Shown here: positions 16,789 to 25,456 of the stretch, in pieces
Layout: the number at the start of each line of letters is the position of its first letter
How positions within the stretch are numbered: the stretch's first letter is position 1
Source: an uncultured Lachnospiraceae bacterium
Lineage (GTDB): Bacteria > Bacillota > Clostridia > Lachnospirales > Lachnospiraceae
DNA: 64,000 nucleotides
Reading direction: 5' to 3'
Assembly: GCA_934317845.1 (NCBI GenBank)
Contig: CAKRES010000010.1
Location: forward strand, 1 to 64,000
Position numbers and translations under genes: made by a program
The notes under the pieces: generated by a model
Database searches by the model: none
Told to the model about the DNA's origin: nothing
The model's input: only the letters and a program-made list of their open reading frames with translations

Positions 16789-17979
16789 ATGGAGAAATTA
16801 TTATTTACTTCAGAGTCAGTAACAGAAGGACATCCGGATAAGATCTGCGACCAGATCAGTGACGCTATCTTAGATGCTTTGATGGCACAGGATCCAAACA
16901 GTCGTGTTGCCTGTGAAACAGCGATCACAACCGGTCTGGTTTTGGTTATGGGTGAGATCTCTACCAATGCTTATGTAGACATTCAGAAGATCGTTCGTGA
17001 TACGATCCGTGAGATCGGTTATGATCGTGCCAAGTATGGCTTTGACTGCGATACGTGTGGTGTGATCACCGCGATCGATGAGCAGTCCAGTGATATCGCC
17101 ATGGGTGTTGACAAGGCATTAGAAGCAAAAGAAAACAAAATGTCAGAGGAAGAGATCGAGGCGATCGGTGCCGGAGATCAGGGTATGATGTTTGGTTATG
17201 CCAGCAATGAGACACCGGAGTATATGCCGTATCCGATCAGTCTGGCGCATAAGCTTGCGATCCAGCTTACAAAGGTTCGTAAGGATGGTACGCTGCCATA
17301 TCTTCGCCCGGATGGAAAAACACAGGTTTCTGTAGAGTATGATGAAAATGGAAAGCCAAAGCGTTTAGAGGCAGTTGTTCTTTCTACCCAGCATGGCGAG
17401 GAAGTGACACAGGAGCAGATCCATGAGGACATCAAAAAGCATGTATTTGATGTGATCTTACCAAAGGAGCTGATCGATGAGGAAACCAAATTCTTTATCA
17501 ATCCGACCGGACGTTTTGTGATCGGTGGACCACACGGAGACAGCGGCCTGACCGGACGTAAGATCATCGTAGATACTTACGGTGGATATGCCCGCCACGG
17601 CGGTGGAGCATTTTCCGGAAAGGACTGTACGAAGGTAGACCGTTCCGCTGCCTATGCTGCAAGATATGTAGCAAAGAATATCGTAGCAGCCGGATTAGCA
17701 GACAAATGTGAGATCCAGTTATCCTATGCGATCGGTGTGGCAAGACCAACCTCTATCATGATCGATACCTTTGGAACCGGAAAGTTGTCAGAGGACAAGC
17801 TCGTTGACATCGTCAGAGAGAACTTTGATCTTCGTCCGGCAGGAATCATCAAGATGTTGGATTTGCGTCGTCCGATCTACAAGCAGACAGCAGCATACGG
17901 ACACTTTGGAAGAACTGATGTGGACCTTCCTTGGGAGCACCTGGACAAAGTAGAAGATCTGAAAAAATATTTAGCATAA
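16789..17979 (+). CDS. metK: S-adenosylmethionine synthetase
   Basis: This cytoplasmic enzyme makes SAM from methionine and ATP. The 396-residue length is standard. GHPDKICDQISDAILDA at the N-terminus, GAGDQGMMFGYA near residue 125 and GGAFSGKD (P-loop-like) near 275 are the family signatures. It starts behind AAGGAGGAAC, downstream of a SAM-I riboswitch, which gives feedback control by its own product. It is monocistronic, with a terminator just after the stop. Confidence 0.97.
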   Translation: MEKLLFTSESVTEGHPDKICDQISDAILDALMAQDPNSRVACETAITTGLVLVMGEISTNAYVDIQKIVRDTIREIGYDRAKYGFDCDTCGVITAIDEQSSDIAMGVDKALEAKENKMSEEEIEAIGAGDQGMMFGYASNETPEYMPYPISLAHKLAIQLTKVRKDGTLPYLRPDGKTQVSVEYDENGKPKRLEAVVLSTQHGEEVTQEQIHEDIKKHVFDVILPKELIDEETKFFINPTGRFVIGGPHGDSGLTGRKIIVDTYGGYARHGGGAFSGKDCTKVDRSAAYAARYVAKNIVAAGLADKCEIQLSYAIGVARPTSIMIDTFGTGKLSEDKLVDIVRENFDLRPAGIIKMLDLRRPIYKQTAAYGHFGRTDVDLPWEHLDKVEDLKKYLA

Positions 17980-17991
17980 TAACAGAAAAAA

Positions 17992-18026
17992 GCGGCATGG
18001 CTCACCTTCGGGTCATGCCGTTTTTG
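17992..18026 (+). terminator. Intrinsic terminator after metK
   Basis: CGGCATG and CATGCCG form the stem base with an inner CACC/GGGT helix, followed by TTTTTG. Confidence 0.85.
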
Positions 18027-18102
18027 TCGTTTCAGAAACATTGCATGCATCTGTCTGCGTGTGCTATGATGGGAATAGGATCAGCGTGGAAAGGAGCATA
18101 CT

Positions 18103-18420
18103 ATGGCAGGAAAAGAAAAGCACAGTACCGGAACACTTTTGCGGGAACGTGAGATATATAAGATCATGGAGCCGCATCACTATGCGGTTGTAATGTATAA
18201 TGATGACTTTACGCCGATGGATTTCGTCGTGGAGATTTTAATGACGGTATTTCAAAAGAGCGAAACGGAGGCGGTTGCCCTCATGCTTACGGTGCATAAG
18301 GGAGGACAGGCTGTTGTTGGAACATATACGTATGATATTGCGGCATCAAAGCGGAACCGTGCGCTTCAAATGGCAAGAGAGGCAGGCTATCCGTTCCGGG
18401 TGGAAATGAAGGAGGCATAA
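18103..18420 (+). CDS. clpS: ClpS adaptor protein
   Basis: This 105-residue adaptor recognises N-degron substrates and hands them to ClpA. MYNDDFTPMDFVVEILMTVF is the diagnostic ClpS core, with the Asn-Asp contact site for ClpA and the hydrophobic N-residue pocket. VHKGGQAVVGTYTYDIA follows. It starts behind GAAAGGAGC and lies 3 bases upstream of clpA, so translation is coupled. Confidence 0.95.
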   Translation: MAGKEKHSTGTLLREREIYKIMEPHHYAVVMYNDDFTPMDFVVEILMTVFQKSETEAVALMLTVHKGGQAVVGTYTYDIAASKRNRALQMAREAGYPFRVEMKEA

Positions 18421-18423
18421 GGG

Positions 18424-20730
18424 TTGGATACAACAAAACGATTAAATAAACTGCTGCAAAAAACAGCAGATACAGCAAAAAAATGGCGGCATGAATTTGT
18501 GACTCCGGAACATTTCCTTTATGTGCTCACAAGGGATGAAGTATTTCAGGACTGTTATGCGTTAAATGGTGGAGATGCGGAAGAACTGCGCCGCCAGCTC
18601 AAGAAATTCTTTAAGAAAAACTATGAACAGCTTCCGGAAGGAACGCAGGCAGTGCCGTCCTTAAGCCGGGGGTTTGAAGCAATGCTTGAACATGCGGCAT
18701 TGCAGGCGGATGCCAGTGGAAAGACCAGTCTTTCTTTGACCCATGTGTTTTATGGCATGATGAAGCTGCCGGAATGTTATGCGGTTTATTATATGGCGCA
18801 GCAGAACGTCAATGTAAATGATGTATTTTTTGAACTGTGTGCAAGAGAAGATGACGAAGAAGATTACTCCGGCATCGCTCCGGACAGATTCACGATCTAT
18901 TTGGAAGAAGAGGAAGAGGGAGAGGAAACCTACGAGGATGGAGAGTGGGGAGAAGAACATTCCGGAAAAAAGGCATCCTTCTTAAATTATGTGACCTGTT
19001 TAAATGATGTGGTGGAGCAGGAAAATTATGTCCCTTTGATCGGCCGGGAAAAGGAGATCGAAGAAACGATCCTCATCTTAAGCCGGAAGGAGAAAAATAA
19101 TCCGCTTCATATCGGGGAACCGGGAGTTGGAAAAACCGCGATCACTTACGGTCTGGTGCGCCGCATTGTGGAGGATAATGTGCCGGACAATTTAAAAGAT
19201 GCCAAAGTGTATGCGGTCGATATGGCAAGTATGGTGGCAGGCACGCAGTATCGTGGTGATTTTGAAAAGCGTCTTAAGATGGTGCTCGATTCTTTGGAAA
19301 AAGAACCGCATGCGATCGTCTATCTGGATGAGATCCATACCGTGATCGGTGCCGGAGCGGTAAATGGTGGTTCCCTGGATGCATCAAACATGTTAAAACC
19401 GTATCTGACCGGGGGGAAGCTTCGCTTTATCGGAGCAACTACTTATGATGAGTATAAGAAGCATTTTGAACAGAGTCGTTCCATGGTGCGCCGTTTTCAG
19501 CAGGTCCGGATCAATGAGCCATCCGAAGAAGAGTGTGTACACATCCTGCTGGGGATCCGTTCCTATTATGAAGATTTCCATAAGGTGCTGTATACCGAAG
19601 AAGTGCTGCGCTATATGGTGGCACTGACAAAGAAATATGTGCAGGAACGTTTTTTGCCGGATAAGGCGATCGATCTGATGGACGAATCCGGTGCCTATGT
19701 GAAATTAAAAGCCGGCCGGGATGCAAAGGAAAAGAAGCAGGCATTAAAGGTCAGCAAGGAAGATGTGGAACAGGTACTGGCGCAGTTTTTACATGTGCCA
19801 AAACAAAGTGTGGCAGGCGATGAAGTGGAACAGCTTAAGGCATTAGAAGATCGTCTAACATCTCAGGTATTTGGACAGGAAGAGGCCATTGACAAAGTGT
19901 GCCGTGCGATCAAGCTGAGTCGTTCCGGACTGGCAGAGGAGAACAAACCGGTTGCATCTCTGTTATTTGTCGGACCGACCGGAGTAGGAAAAACAGAAAT
20001 CGCAAGAACGCTTTCCAAAGAGCTTGGCATATCACTGGTGCGGTTTGATATGAGTGAGTATATGGAAAAACATGCAGTAGCCAAATTTATTGGTGCGCCG
20101 CAAGGCTATGTCGGTTATGAGGAAGGTGGACTTTTGACGGATGCCATCAGGAAAACACCACACTGTGTCCTGCTGCTTGATGAGATAGAAAAGGCACATC
20201 CGGATATTTTCAATGTTCTGCTTCAGGTGATGGATTATGCAACGCTTACGGATAACAAAGGGCGGAAAGCTGACTTTCGTAACGTGATCCTTTTGATGAC
20301 GTCCAACGCCGGAGCCAGACGTCTCAATAAGCCTGCCATTGGATTTAATGAGCAGATCAGAAATGAAGGGGCGATGGAGGAAGAAGTAAAACGCCTGTTT
20401 TCACCGGAGTTTCGGAATCGTCTGACCAAGGTGGTGGCATTCCATGCATTGGATGAGGTGATGGCAGAGCGTATCGTGAAAAAACAGTGCAGGGAGCTTG
20501 AGGAGAAGCTGGTCAAAAAGGGTGTGCGCATATCCTATGAGGAGGCATTGCTTCAAACGATCGCAAAGGATGCCGTGGCATCCGAATATGGTGCACGCGA
20601 GATCAAACGGTATTTTGAAAATGAGATCAAGCCTGCGATCGTTGACGAGCTGTTATTTGGACAGTTAAAAAATGGAGGACAGGCCATCCTCAAGAAAGGA
20701 GAGAATGGACCGGAGCTTCTGTTATCTTAA
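18424..20730 (+). CDS. clpA: ClpA-type ATPase, unfoldase subunit of ClpAP protease
   Basis: This AAA+ unfoldase feeds proteins to ClpP. The 768-residue order is a double-helical N domain (residues 1-145), an acidic linker (about 155-185), D1 with GEPGVGKT near 232 and D2 with GPTGVGKT near 518. The loop PAIGFNE near 639 supplies the IGF tripeptide that docks in ClpP. The start is a TTG 3 bases after the clpS stop, using the GGAGG at the clpS 3' end as ribosome site. clpP is not in this window. The pairing with clpS marks it as ClpA rather than ClpC/ClpE. Confidence 0.95.
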   Translation: MDTTKRLNKLLQKTADTAKKWRHEFVTPEHFLYVLTRDEVFQDCYALNGGDAEELRRQLKKFFKKNYEQLPEGTQAVPSLSRGFEAMLEHAALQADASGKTSLSLTHVFYGMMKLPECYAVYYMAQQNVNVNDVFFELCAREDDEEDYSGIAPDRFTIYLEEEEEGEETYEDGEWGEEHSGKKASFLNYVTCLNDVVEQENYVPLIGREKEIEETILILSRKEKNNPLHIGEPGVGKTAITYGLVRRIVEDNVPDNLKDAKVYAVDMASMVAGTQYRGDFEKRLKMVLDSLEKEPHAIVYLDEIHTVIGAGAVNGGSLDASNMLKPYLTGGKLRFIGATTYDEYKKHFEQSRSMVRRFQQVRINEPSEEECVHILLGIRSYYEDFHKVLYTEEVLRYMVALTKKYVQERFLPDKAIDLMDESGAYVKLKAGRDAKEKKQALKVSKEDVEQVLAQFLHVPKQSVAGDEVEQLKALEDRLTSQVFGQEEAIDKVCRAIKLSRSGLAEENKPVASLLFVGPTGVGKTEIARTLSKELGISLVRFDMSEYMEKHAVAKFIGAPQGYVGYEEGGLLTDAIRKTPHCVLLLDEIEKAHPDIFNVLLQVMDYATLTDNKGRKADFRNVILLMTSNAGARRLNKPAIGFNEQIRNEGAMEEEVKRLFSPEFRNRLTKVVAFHALDEVMAERIVKKQCRELEEKLVKKGVRISYEEALLQTIAKDAVASEYGAREIKRYFENEIKPAIVDELLFGQLKNGGQAILKKGENGPELLLS

Positions 20731-20777
20731 GGTATCCTGCTGTTTTTGAGAAAAAAATGAGAAGGAAACTGACATTT

Positions 20778-20806
20778 GCATAAAAGATGCAGATCAGGGA
20801 ATGCTA
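20778..20806 (+). promoter_or_regulatory. Candidate sigma-G (forespore) promoter for the ger operon
   Basis: GCATA (20778-20782), 17 bases, then AATGCTA (20800-20806). The sigma-G consensus is GHATR-N17/18-CATNHTA. It sits 36 bases before the GerA start. Ger receptors are sigma-G-dependent in Bacillus. Confidence 0.5.
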
Positions 20807-20841
20807 CCCTAAAAAGCTTTTGAAAAAGGCAGGGCGGCAGG

Positions 20842-22371
20842 ATGAAAGAAGATTTTTTTGATAATAAGAATAGAGTGAAGGGAACTGTATCAAATGCTCT
20901 GTCCGAAAACATTTCTTATATGGAGCAGCTGTTTTCGGATTGTGGGGATGTAGTGAGCCAGAAATTTGAGATCAATTTCGGTATCCGGGCGTATGTGATC
21001 TATGTGGACGGCCTGGCGGCTGCGCAGCTGATCGAAGACTTCGTGCTTCGGCCGTTAAAGCAGGAAACGACTGCATCCTACGACAAGAATGGAACACTTG
21101 CGCAGAAGAAGGAAGCACTGCAGCAGGTGCTGGAGCTTAGTGATGTGACCTTTCGACAGACAATGGACGAGGTGGTATTAGAGATTCTTTCTGGTAATAC
21201 CATCTTGTTTTTTGATGGAGTAACGGAAGCACTGATGATTTCCAGCAAGGCGTTTCCGACGCGCGGCGTGTCGGAGGTGGATTCGGAACGCACGATGCGG
21301 GGAGCAAAGGATGCGTTTAATGAAAATATGCGTACCTCTACAGCACTGCTTCGCAGAAGGATCCGCGACAGCCGACTTAAGATAAAGCAGATTTATGTGG
21401 GGCAGCGTTCCCGCACCAATGTGGCGGTGTGCTATGTAGAAGGGCTGGTCAAGGAAAAATGGCTGGAAGAGATCGAGAAGCGCATGTCCCGCTATGAGAT
21501 CGATGCGATCTATGACAGTGGGATGCTGGAGCAATTGCTGGAGCCGGAGTGGCATTCCGTGTTTCCGCAGTTTCAGCATACGGAGCGTCCGGATAAAGCG
21601 GCAAGTGCGTTGCTGGAAGGACGTGTGGCAATCGTGGTTGACAATTCGCCGGATGTGCTGCTGCTTCCGGCTACGTGCAATACATTTTTTCAGGCAGCGG
21701 ATGATTATTATGGCCGGTATGAGATTGCAATTTTTGCACGGCTGCTGCGTTATGCGGCCTGCATACTGGCGATCGGACTGCCGGGACTTTATCTTGCAGT
21801 GATCGGGTTTCATACGGAAATGCTGCCGGTAAAGCTGGTGCTTACGATTGCAGAGGCAAGGCAGCAGGTTCCATTTCCGGCAGTGGTCGAGGTGCTTTTG
21901 ATGGAGCTGGAATTTGAACTGCTTAAGGAAGCGGGCATCCGGCTGCCGGGACAGATGGGATCGACGATCGGGGTGGTCGGCGGTCTGATCGTAGGACAGG
22001 CTGCAGTAGAGGCAGGACTTGTCAGTACGATCGTGGTGATCGTGGTAGCACTGACTGCCATTGCTTCCTTTGCTATTCCAAATGAAGCCTTTACTTCTGC
22101 ATTCCGGCTGCTCAAATTTTTCTTTATTCTTGTCTGTGCTTTTTTTGGTGTGTATGGATTTTTCTTAGGGATGCTTTGCCTGATCATTCATTTGTCATCT
22201 TTGGAAAGCTTGGGTGTGCCATACCTGATGCCAGTCGTTTCTAATGTGGAAGATGCATCGGAGGAGGACAAGGACTTCATTTTGAAGCTTCCCATCCAGC
22301 AAATGCAGCTGCGTCCGTTTTTTACAAAGAGAGGAGCAAAAAGAAGATTCAGAAAAGAGGGGCATCAATGA
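20842..22371 (+). CDS. GerA-family spore germination protein (A subunit)
   Basis: This 509-residue protein has a soluble N-terminal region (about 1-290) followed by hydrophobic segments (about 300-470), the GerAA/SpoVAF arrangement. IRAYVIYVDGLAAAQLIEDFVLRPL and the PFPAVVEVLLMELEFELLKEAGIRLP stretch (P-F-P-x-x-x-E-x-x-x-M-E-x-x-F-E-L-L-x-E-A-G) are characteristic. It is the A subunit of an inner-membrane germinant receptor in spores. It overlaps the next gene by 4 bases (ATGA). Confidence 0.92.
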   Translation: MKEDFFDNKNRVKGTVSNALSENISYMEQLFSDCGDVVSQKFEINFGIRAYVIYVDGLAAAQLIEDFVLRPLKQETTASYDKNGTLAQKKEALQQVLELSDVTFRQTMDEVVLEILSGNTILFFDGVTEALMISSKAFPTRGVSEVDSERTMRGAKDAFNENMRTSTALLRRRIRDSRLKIKQIYVGQRSRTNVAVCYVEGLVKEKWLEEIEKRMSRYEIDAIYDSGMLEQLLEPEWHSVFPQFQHTERPDKAASALLEGRVAIVVDNSPDVLLLPATCNTFFQAADDYYGRYEIAIFARLLRYAACILAIGLPGLYLAVIGFHTEMLPVKLVLTIAEARQQVPFPAVVEVLLMELEFELLKEAGIRLPGQMGSTIGVVGGLIVGQAAVEAGLVSTIVVIVVALTAIASFAIPNEAFTSAFRLLKFFFILVCAFFGVYGFFLGMLCLIIHLSSLESLGVPYLMPVVSNVEDASEEDKDFILKLPIQQMQLRPFFTKRGAKRRFRKEGHQ

Positions 22372-24044
22372 AGGAAACGGATACGATCACGCTGCGGCAA
22401 TGCTGTCGCAGTATCTTTTTAGAGAGCTTTGGCATCAGTATTTTTTTGATGACGCGATTGCTGCTGTCTTATGGAAAGGAAGAAGCATTAGGATTATATC
22501 TGACCGGAAGCCTGCTGGTGCTTGCACTGACATTATTTTATGTTCTGGCTTCGGAAAAGGAAACGACTTCTTATGGTGCGCAGCTACTTCAAAAGGGGGA
22601 AAAGGTGGGGCGTGCGCTGCTCTTACTGACTGCCGCCCGTTATGTTTTTCGTGCCGCATTTGTGCTTGTTGTGTTTTACCGTGTGCTGCATGATTTTCTG
22701 TTTCCGGATCGTTCCTTTCTTTTCCTTGCTGTGCCCTTTCTCATCGTGTGCAGTTATGGTGCTGGAAAAGGAGAAGTGCTGCGGGCACGGACAGAAGAAT
22801 TTCTGTTCTGGTTTGTAATCGTGCCGTTTTTGCTGGCGGTGGTTCTGGTGTTAAAGGATGCCAATGTGACAGAGCTAAAGGATGCTGTGATCTTGTCGTT
22901 TTCATTTTCCAAAATAAAAGGGATTGCCATTCCACTTTCCCTGTATACCAATGTGGAACTGCTCTTGTTTTTCCTTCCGAAGGTCAAACAGGAGGAGCGT
23001 GAAAAAAAGCCGGTATTTGCAGCCATTTTGTCCTGCTTTTTTTTGAATGGATTGCTTTTGATCGCAACACTTCTGGTGCTTGGGACAAAGGGAACGGCGG
23101 GCTTTGACTGGCCGGGGCTAAAAGTGCTGGAAAGTGCAAAGGTGCCGGGCGGGTTTTTAGAACGTCTTGACAGTCTCATCATCTGTTTTTGGATGTGTTC
23201 AGTATTTGCGGTGATCAGCGGATTGCTTCTTTGTGGAGCTTCTCTTGTGGGAATGTGGAAAAAACGGGTGGAAAAGGAAGTGCCGAAGGGACTTATCTGG
23301 CTGCTTTGTGTGGTCATTTTCCTGCTGGCGTATGGAATGCTGCAGAACGAACATGCAGTTGCATGGTATGTACGCTACAGTCTTTTTTTGGATCTTCCGC
23401 TCAGTATTTTGACGGTGTTGTTTGTGAAGTTTAAAAAGAAGACAGCGAAGAAAAGTGGAAGAAAAATGGCAGTGTGCCTGCTGCTTTTGGTAAGCCTTGT
23501 CCCCCTTTCCGGATGCGGTGCCATACATGACGTGGAACAGTACGATTATGTGCTGACACTTGGCATTGATCCGGGGCGGCAGGCAGCGTATCGTTATACC
23601 TTTGCGATCGCCACCGCGAAAAATACGGAGACGAAAAGTGTGGAAGCGGATTCCTTGCTGGAGGCTGTGCAGAACTATGAGCAGAGCCATTCACACAAGC
23701 TGCAGCTTGGTCATGTGCGGGCACTGGTACTGGGAGCTTCATTTTATTCGGATCTTTCGACACTGGATCAAGTGCTTGCTACCTGTCGGAGGGAGCCGCA
23801 GCTTGCACTTACCACCAGTTTATATGGAGCAGAAAATGAGGCAAAGAAAGAAATGGAGCAATGTCCGGAGAAGAATTTAACGCTGGGAGAGTATCTGGAT
23901 GATCTGGTTGCAAATCAGGAATCTAAAATGGATAGTAAGGACAATTCTTTGTACCGTTATTATGCCAAACGGGAGAAGTGTATTCTTGTTGCGGTGCCGC
24001 TTTCGGATGGGATGGAGTTAAAAAAAGTGAGGGTTGCGGAATAA
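22368..24044 (+). CDS. Fused GerAB permease / truncated GerAC lipoprotein
   Basis: Residues 1-355 form a multi-pass permease of the GerAB (endospore germination permease) type. The frame then continues without a stop into MAVCLLLLVSLVPLSGCG, a lipoprotein signal with lipobox LSGC, and EQYDYVLTLGIDPGRQ, the N-terminal domain of GerAC. The GerAC part is only about 190 residues, roughly half the usual length, and lacks the C-terminal domain. The ATG at the signal peptide might also be an internal start that would restore two proteins. It overlaps the GerA gene by 4 bases. The fusion and truncation are read directly from the frame. Confidence 0.85.
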   Translation: MKETDTITLRQCCRSIFLESFGISIFLMTRLLLSYGKEEALGLYLTGSLLVLALTLFYVLASEKETTSYGAQLLQKGEKVGRALLLLTAARYVFRAAFVLVVFYRVLHDFLFPDRSFLFLAVPFLIVCSYGAGKGEVLRARTEEFLFWFVIVPFLLAVVLVLKDANVTELKDAVILSFSFSKIKGIAIPLSLYTNVELLLFFLPKVKQEEREKKPVFAAILSCFFLNGLLLIATLLVLGTKGTAGFDWPGLKVLESAKVPGGFLERLDSLIICFWMCSVFAVISGLLLCGASLVGMWKKRVEKEVPKGLIWLLCVVIFLLAYGMLQNEHAVAWYVRYSLFLDLPLSILTVLFVKFKKKTAKKSGRKMAVCLLLLVSLVPLSGCGAIHDVEQYDYVLTLGIDPGRQAAYRYTFAIATAKNTETKSVEADSLLEAVQNYEQSHSHKLQLGHVRALVLGASFYSDLSTLDQVLATCRREPQLALTTSLYGAENEAKKEMEQCPEKNLTLGEYLDDLVANQESKMDSKDNSLYRYYAKREKCILVAVPLSDGMELKKVRVAE

Positions 24045-24076
24045 AAAGTGGTTGTGCTGGTAATCATTTCTGTAGC

Positions 24077-24120
24077 ACTGGTAGCGGACTGGTATCGAAC
24101 TGGTATCGAACTGGTTCTGT
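24077..24120. repeat. Four tandem copies of an 11-bp repeat
   Basis: ACTGGTAGCGG, ACTGGTATCGA, ACTGGTATCGA and ACTGGTTCTGT follow each other without gaps, immediately before the inverted-repeat element. Confidence 0.85.
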
Positions 24121-24255
24121 GTGATCTGCCGATACGACCGCAGGCACGCTTGCGCTGCTTATCGCTCGCAGCGGTACATAGGATGCCAAAATACGGCATC
24201 CAAGTACCGGCGGCTCTAAAGCACCTGCGTTTCGTATGCGGCAGATCATACAGAA
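24115..24255. repeat. 141-bp imperfect inverted repeat (MITE- or REP-like)
   Basis: The outer arms TTCTGTGTGATCTGCCGATACGA and, in reverse complement, TTCTGTATGATCTGCCGCATACGA define the ends. The centre is CGGTAC-N2-AGGATGCC, a seven-base loop, then GGCATCC-N2-GTACCG. Such long palindromes between genes are typical of nonautonomous mobile or REP-like elements. No transposase or target duplication was recognised. Confidence 0.7.
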
Positions 24256-24600
24256 ATGAGATCGAGCGATGGTTGGTGAAGAGGTGGTTGCTGGCTCTAA
24301 AGTCCTGCTTTTTATATACGGCAGATTATGTAGAAGTAAGATCGAGCGGCAGGATGGTGAAGAAATGGTTGCTGACTCTAAAGTCCTGCGTTTCGTATGC
24401 GGCAGATCATACAGAAATGAGGTCGGGCGATGGTTGGTGAAGAGATGATTGCTGGCTCTTAAGTCCTGCGTTTCGTATGCGGCAGATCATACAGAAATGA
24501 GATCGAGCGATGGTTGGTGAAGAGATGGTTAAGTCCTGCTTTTTATATACGGCAGATTATGTAGAAGTAAGATCGAGTGGCAGGTTGTGAAAAGGTGAAA
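24224..24600. repeat. 80-bp noncoding tandem repeat array, two subtypes
   Basis: Units start at 24224, 24304, 24385, 24465 and 24535, with lengths of about 80, 81, 80, 70 and 66 bp. Type A (units 1, 3, 4) has GTATG-CGGCAGAT-CATAC; type B (units 2, 5) has ATATA-CGGCAGAT-TATGT. The stem is kept by paired changes. The order is A-B-A-A-B. Unit lengths are not multiples of three, so coding is unlikely. The first unit overlaps the 3' arm of the inverted repeat. Together with the 11-bp repeats this fills the 573-base gap 24045-24617 upstream of spoIIR. Confidence 0.9.
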
Positions 24601-24617
24601 TTTCAAGGGGGTATTTT

Positions 24618-25325
24618 ATGGGGATGCGGAATATAGTTTATATGGGAAAGGCATGGGTGCTGCGGCACGGTCTGTTGATTGGTAAGTGTTTGGTGGCTGC
24701 TGTTTTTTGCCTGGCTGCTGTTTTTTATGTGTTTTATGGTAAGGCGCAGAATCCTTCTATGGTTTATGAGCAGGTGCTTCGTTTTCACATCCGGGCGAAT
24801 AGTGACTGCGAGGAGGATCAGCGTGTGAAGCTGCTCGTAAAGGACGCGGTGATCCATGAAGCGCAGGTGATTTTACTTAATAAGGAATCTGCAATGGAGC
24901 AAGGCAGTTTGGAATGTCTTACCAAGGAGGAAACGAAACGGATCTTAGGGGAGCATCTGGATTCTTTAAAGCGGGTGGCGGCACAGGTTTTGAGGGAGCA
25001 GGGAAAGGATGAGGCGGTTTCTATTTATTTTACGAAGGAGGAGTTTCCGGTAAAGTGCTATGGGGATATGACGTTTCCGGCGGGGATGTACGAGGCTCTC
25101 CGCATTGATTTAGGGAATGGGAAGGGGCATAACTGGTGGTGCATGTTATACCCGTCTCTTTGTTTTTACGATAGCAGCTATGGTGTGGTGTCGGAGGAAA
25201 GTAAACAGGTATTTTCTGATCTGCTTCCGGCGGAGGATTATGAGGAGCTGCTTTCTTCGGATGATACGAAAATAGAAGTAAAAAGTGGAATTTTGAAGGG
25301 GGTTTTAAGCCTATTTGATAATTGA
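24618..25325 (+). CDS. spoIIR: Stage II sporulation protein R
   Basis: This forespore-made secreted signal triggers SpoIIGA to process pro-sigma-E in the mother cell. The 235-residue protein has an N-terminal membrane segment (about 15-37), then FHIRANSDCEEDQRVKLLVK and MYEALRIDLGNGKGHNWWCM, both diagnostic of SpoIIR. It starts behind AAGGGGG, 18 bases after the 80-bp tandem repeat array, so its promoter probably lies in or before the repeats. In B. subtilis the gene is sigma-F-controlled. The stop overlaps the -35 box of the next gene's promoter. Confidence 0.93.
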   Translation: MGMRNIVYMGKAWVLRHGLLIGKCLVAAVFCLAAVFYVFYGKAQNPSMVYEQVLRFHIRANSDCEEDQRVKLLVKDAVIHEAQVILLNKESAMEQGSLECLTKEETKRILGEHLDSLKRVAAQVLREQGKDEAVSIYFTKEEFPVKCYGDMTFPAGMYEALRIDLGNGKGHNWWCMLYPSLCFYDSSYGVVSEESKQVFSDLLPAEDYEELLSSDDTKIEVKSGILKGVLSLFDN

Positions 25326-25350
25326 CATTTGCGCTTATCTTTTCTATACT
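25322..25350 (+). promoter_or_regulatory. Promoter for ddl
   Basis: TTGACA (25322-25327), 17 bases, then TATACT (25345-25350), near-consensus sigma-A. The -35 box overlaps the spoIIR stop codon. Confidence 0.8.
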
Positions 25351-25456
25351 TAAATTATCTGTGTCACAGGATGTTTTATGCTGTTATGGCATGTGGTTGA
25401 TTTCATATTTTCCGGCATCCTGGTATCATTTAGGAACAAGAAAGCGAGGCTTAAAA

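Noticed and set aside
24048..24440. 130-codon frame after the ger fusion beginning with a membrane-like segment
   Set aside because: It has no ribosome site and runs through the 11-bp and 80-bp repeats, whose lengths break the frame in later units. It is most likely a by-product of the repeats.
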